From: an uncultured Clostridia bacterium
Lineage (GTDB): Bacteria > Bacillota > Clostridia > Lachnospirales > Lachnospiraceae
Assembly (NCBI GenBank): GCA_947178045.1
Contig: CAMWWR010000031.1
Location: 1-10,251 of the forward strand
Direction of reading: 5' to 3'
Length of the DNA: 10,251 bases
Positions 9,857-10,251 of this stretch are shown here, in pieces. A program made the translations under genes and the position numbers. The notes under the pieces were generated by a model that worked only from the letters and a program-made list of their open reading frames with translations, ran no database searches and had not been told where the DNA came from. Numbering within the stretch: the first letter of the stretch is position 1; the number at the start of each line of letters is the position of its first letter.

Positions 9857-10251
9857 CAAATTCCTCCTCCGCTTCCTGCCTCCGGTCCTTCGGCATTTCC
9901 TTCTCCTGATCGGCTTCTCTGCGCAGCTCGGCAAGCTGTGCCCGCAGTCTGCGTGCCCTCACCCCGTCGAGCTCGGGTAAGACCCCTGTCCCCGTGCTGC
10001 CCGCCCTCAGGCTTGCTGCGGCAGTGGACTCTTTTCCTGTATTATCCGCCCTCAAGCTTGCTGCGGCAACGGACTCTTTTCCCGCTGTCCGCCCTCGGAC
10101 TTTCCACGGCAGCGAACCCTCTTCCTGCATTGTCCGCCCTCGCTTCCGCGCCGGCAAATTCTTTCCCGACGCCGCTCGTTTGCAGGCCGCCCCAGGCAGA
10201 TGAGTCCCTTCCCGCCGCAAGTGCCCGGTTTGTCTTCCGTTCCTGCGCAAG
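9795..10251 (-). CDS. Unrecognised gene, 5' partial, with an apparent frameshift in tandem repeats
   Basis: The frame ending at TGA 9795-9797 stays open to the window edge, but only its 3' part (below about 10085) looks natural. It has two A-G-K-E-S-x-A-A-A-S-L-R-A type units, then a charged helical tail rich in R, E, Q and K that ends with E-E-E-F-D-A-W-R-K-R. Upstream of about 10086 the same repeat theme (R-A-D-N-A-G, G-K-E-F) continues in another frame (10251 down to a TAA at 10042-10044). The simplest reading is one gene broken by a 2-nt deletion. The 3' end overlaps the atpI-like start by 62 nt and contains its ribosome binding site. Position suggests an AtpZ-type accessory gene, but no membrane helix is visible and I do not recognise the protein. 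Confidence 0.5.
   Translation of the reverse strand, partial: LRRNGRQTGHLRREGTHLPGAACKRAASGKNLPARKRGRTMQEEGSLPWKVRGRTAGKESVAAASLRADNTGKESTAAASLRAGSTGTGVLPELDGVRARRLRAQLAELRREADQEKEMPKDRRQEAEEEFDAWRKRNGGEQERHGEDGRG
10001..10178 (-). repeat. Degenerate 45-bp tandem repeats, about four units
   Basis: On the + strand the units begin with CCGCCCTC at 10001, 10046, 10089 and 10134, giving spacings of 45, 43 and 45 bp. Units 1 and 2 are close copies; 3 and 4 are more diverged. The 43-bp unit lacks two bases near 10085/10086 relative to the others, which shifts the reading frame. The end of the last unit is approximate. Confidence 0.75.

Overview
The window is dominated by a complete F1Fo ATP synthase operon read on the minus strand. 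From right to left it runs atpI-like, atpB (a), atpE (c), atpF (b), atpH (delta), atpA (alpha), atpG (gamma), atpD (beta) and atpC (epsilon), the standard Bacillota order. Protein sequence, strong GGAGG-type ribosome binding sites, frequent GTG/TTG starts and moderately high GC point to an anaerobic Clostridia member, probably Lachnospiraceae; this placement is inferred from recalled family sequences, with no search run. The c subunit carries the residues expected of a Na+-binding rotor, so the enzyme may be sodium-coupled.

Layout. Positions 1-587 (+) hold the 3' part of a gene with a DxNxDGxxD calcium-loop-like motif. Positions 588-727 hold a convergent, probably bidirectional, terminator. 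Positions 728-2551 (-) encode a 607-residue membrane protein: a long hydrophilic arm of tandem repeats, one membrane segment, and a C-terminal YwmB-like domain. Positions 2552-2600 hold the intrinsic terminator of the atp operon, whose 3' arm is also the Shine-Dalgarno sequence of the downstream gene. Positions 2623-9856 hold the nine atp genes, tightly packed or overlapping. Positions 9795-10251 hold the 3' part of an unrecognised gene with 45-bp tandem repeats, apparently broken by a 2-nt frameshift inside the repeats.

How the parts work together. AtpI and the Fo genes a, c and b build the membrane motor. Delta, alpha, gamma, beta and epsilon build the stator link, the catalytic head and the rotor stalk. 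The core subunits are canonical. The unusual material lies at the flanks: the upstream gene, AtpI and the YwmB-like protein all carry hydrophilic low-complexity or repeat-bearing arms, and the junction between atpC and the YwmB-like gene looks like a built-in brake on expression of the downstream gene. I see no mobile element, CRISPR array, tRNA or rRNA. The promoter of the atp operon lies outside the window.
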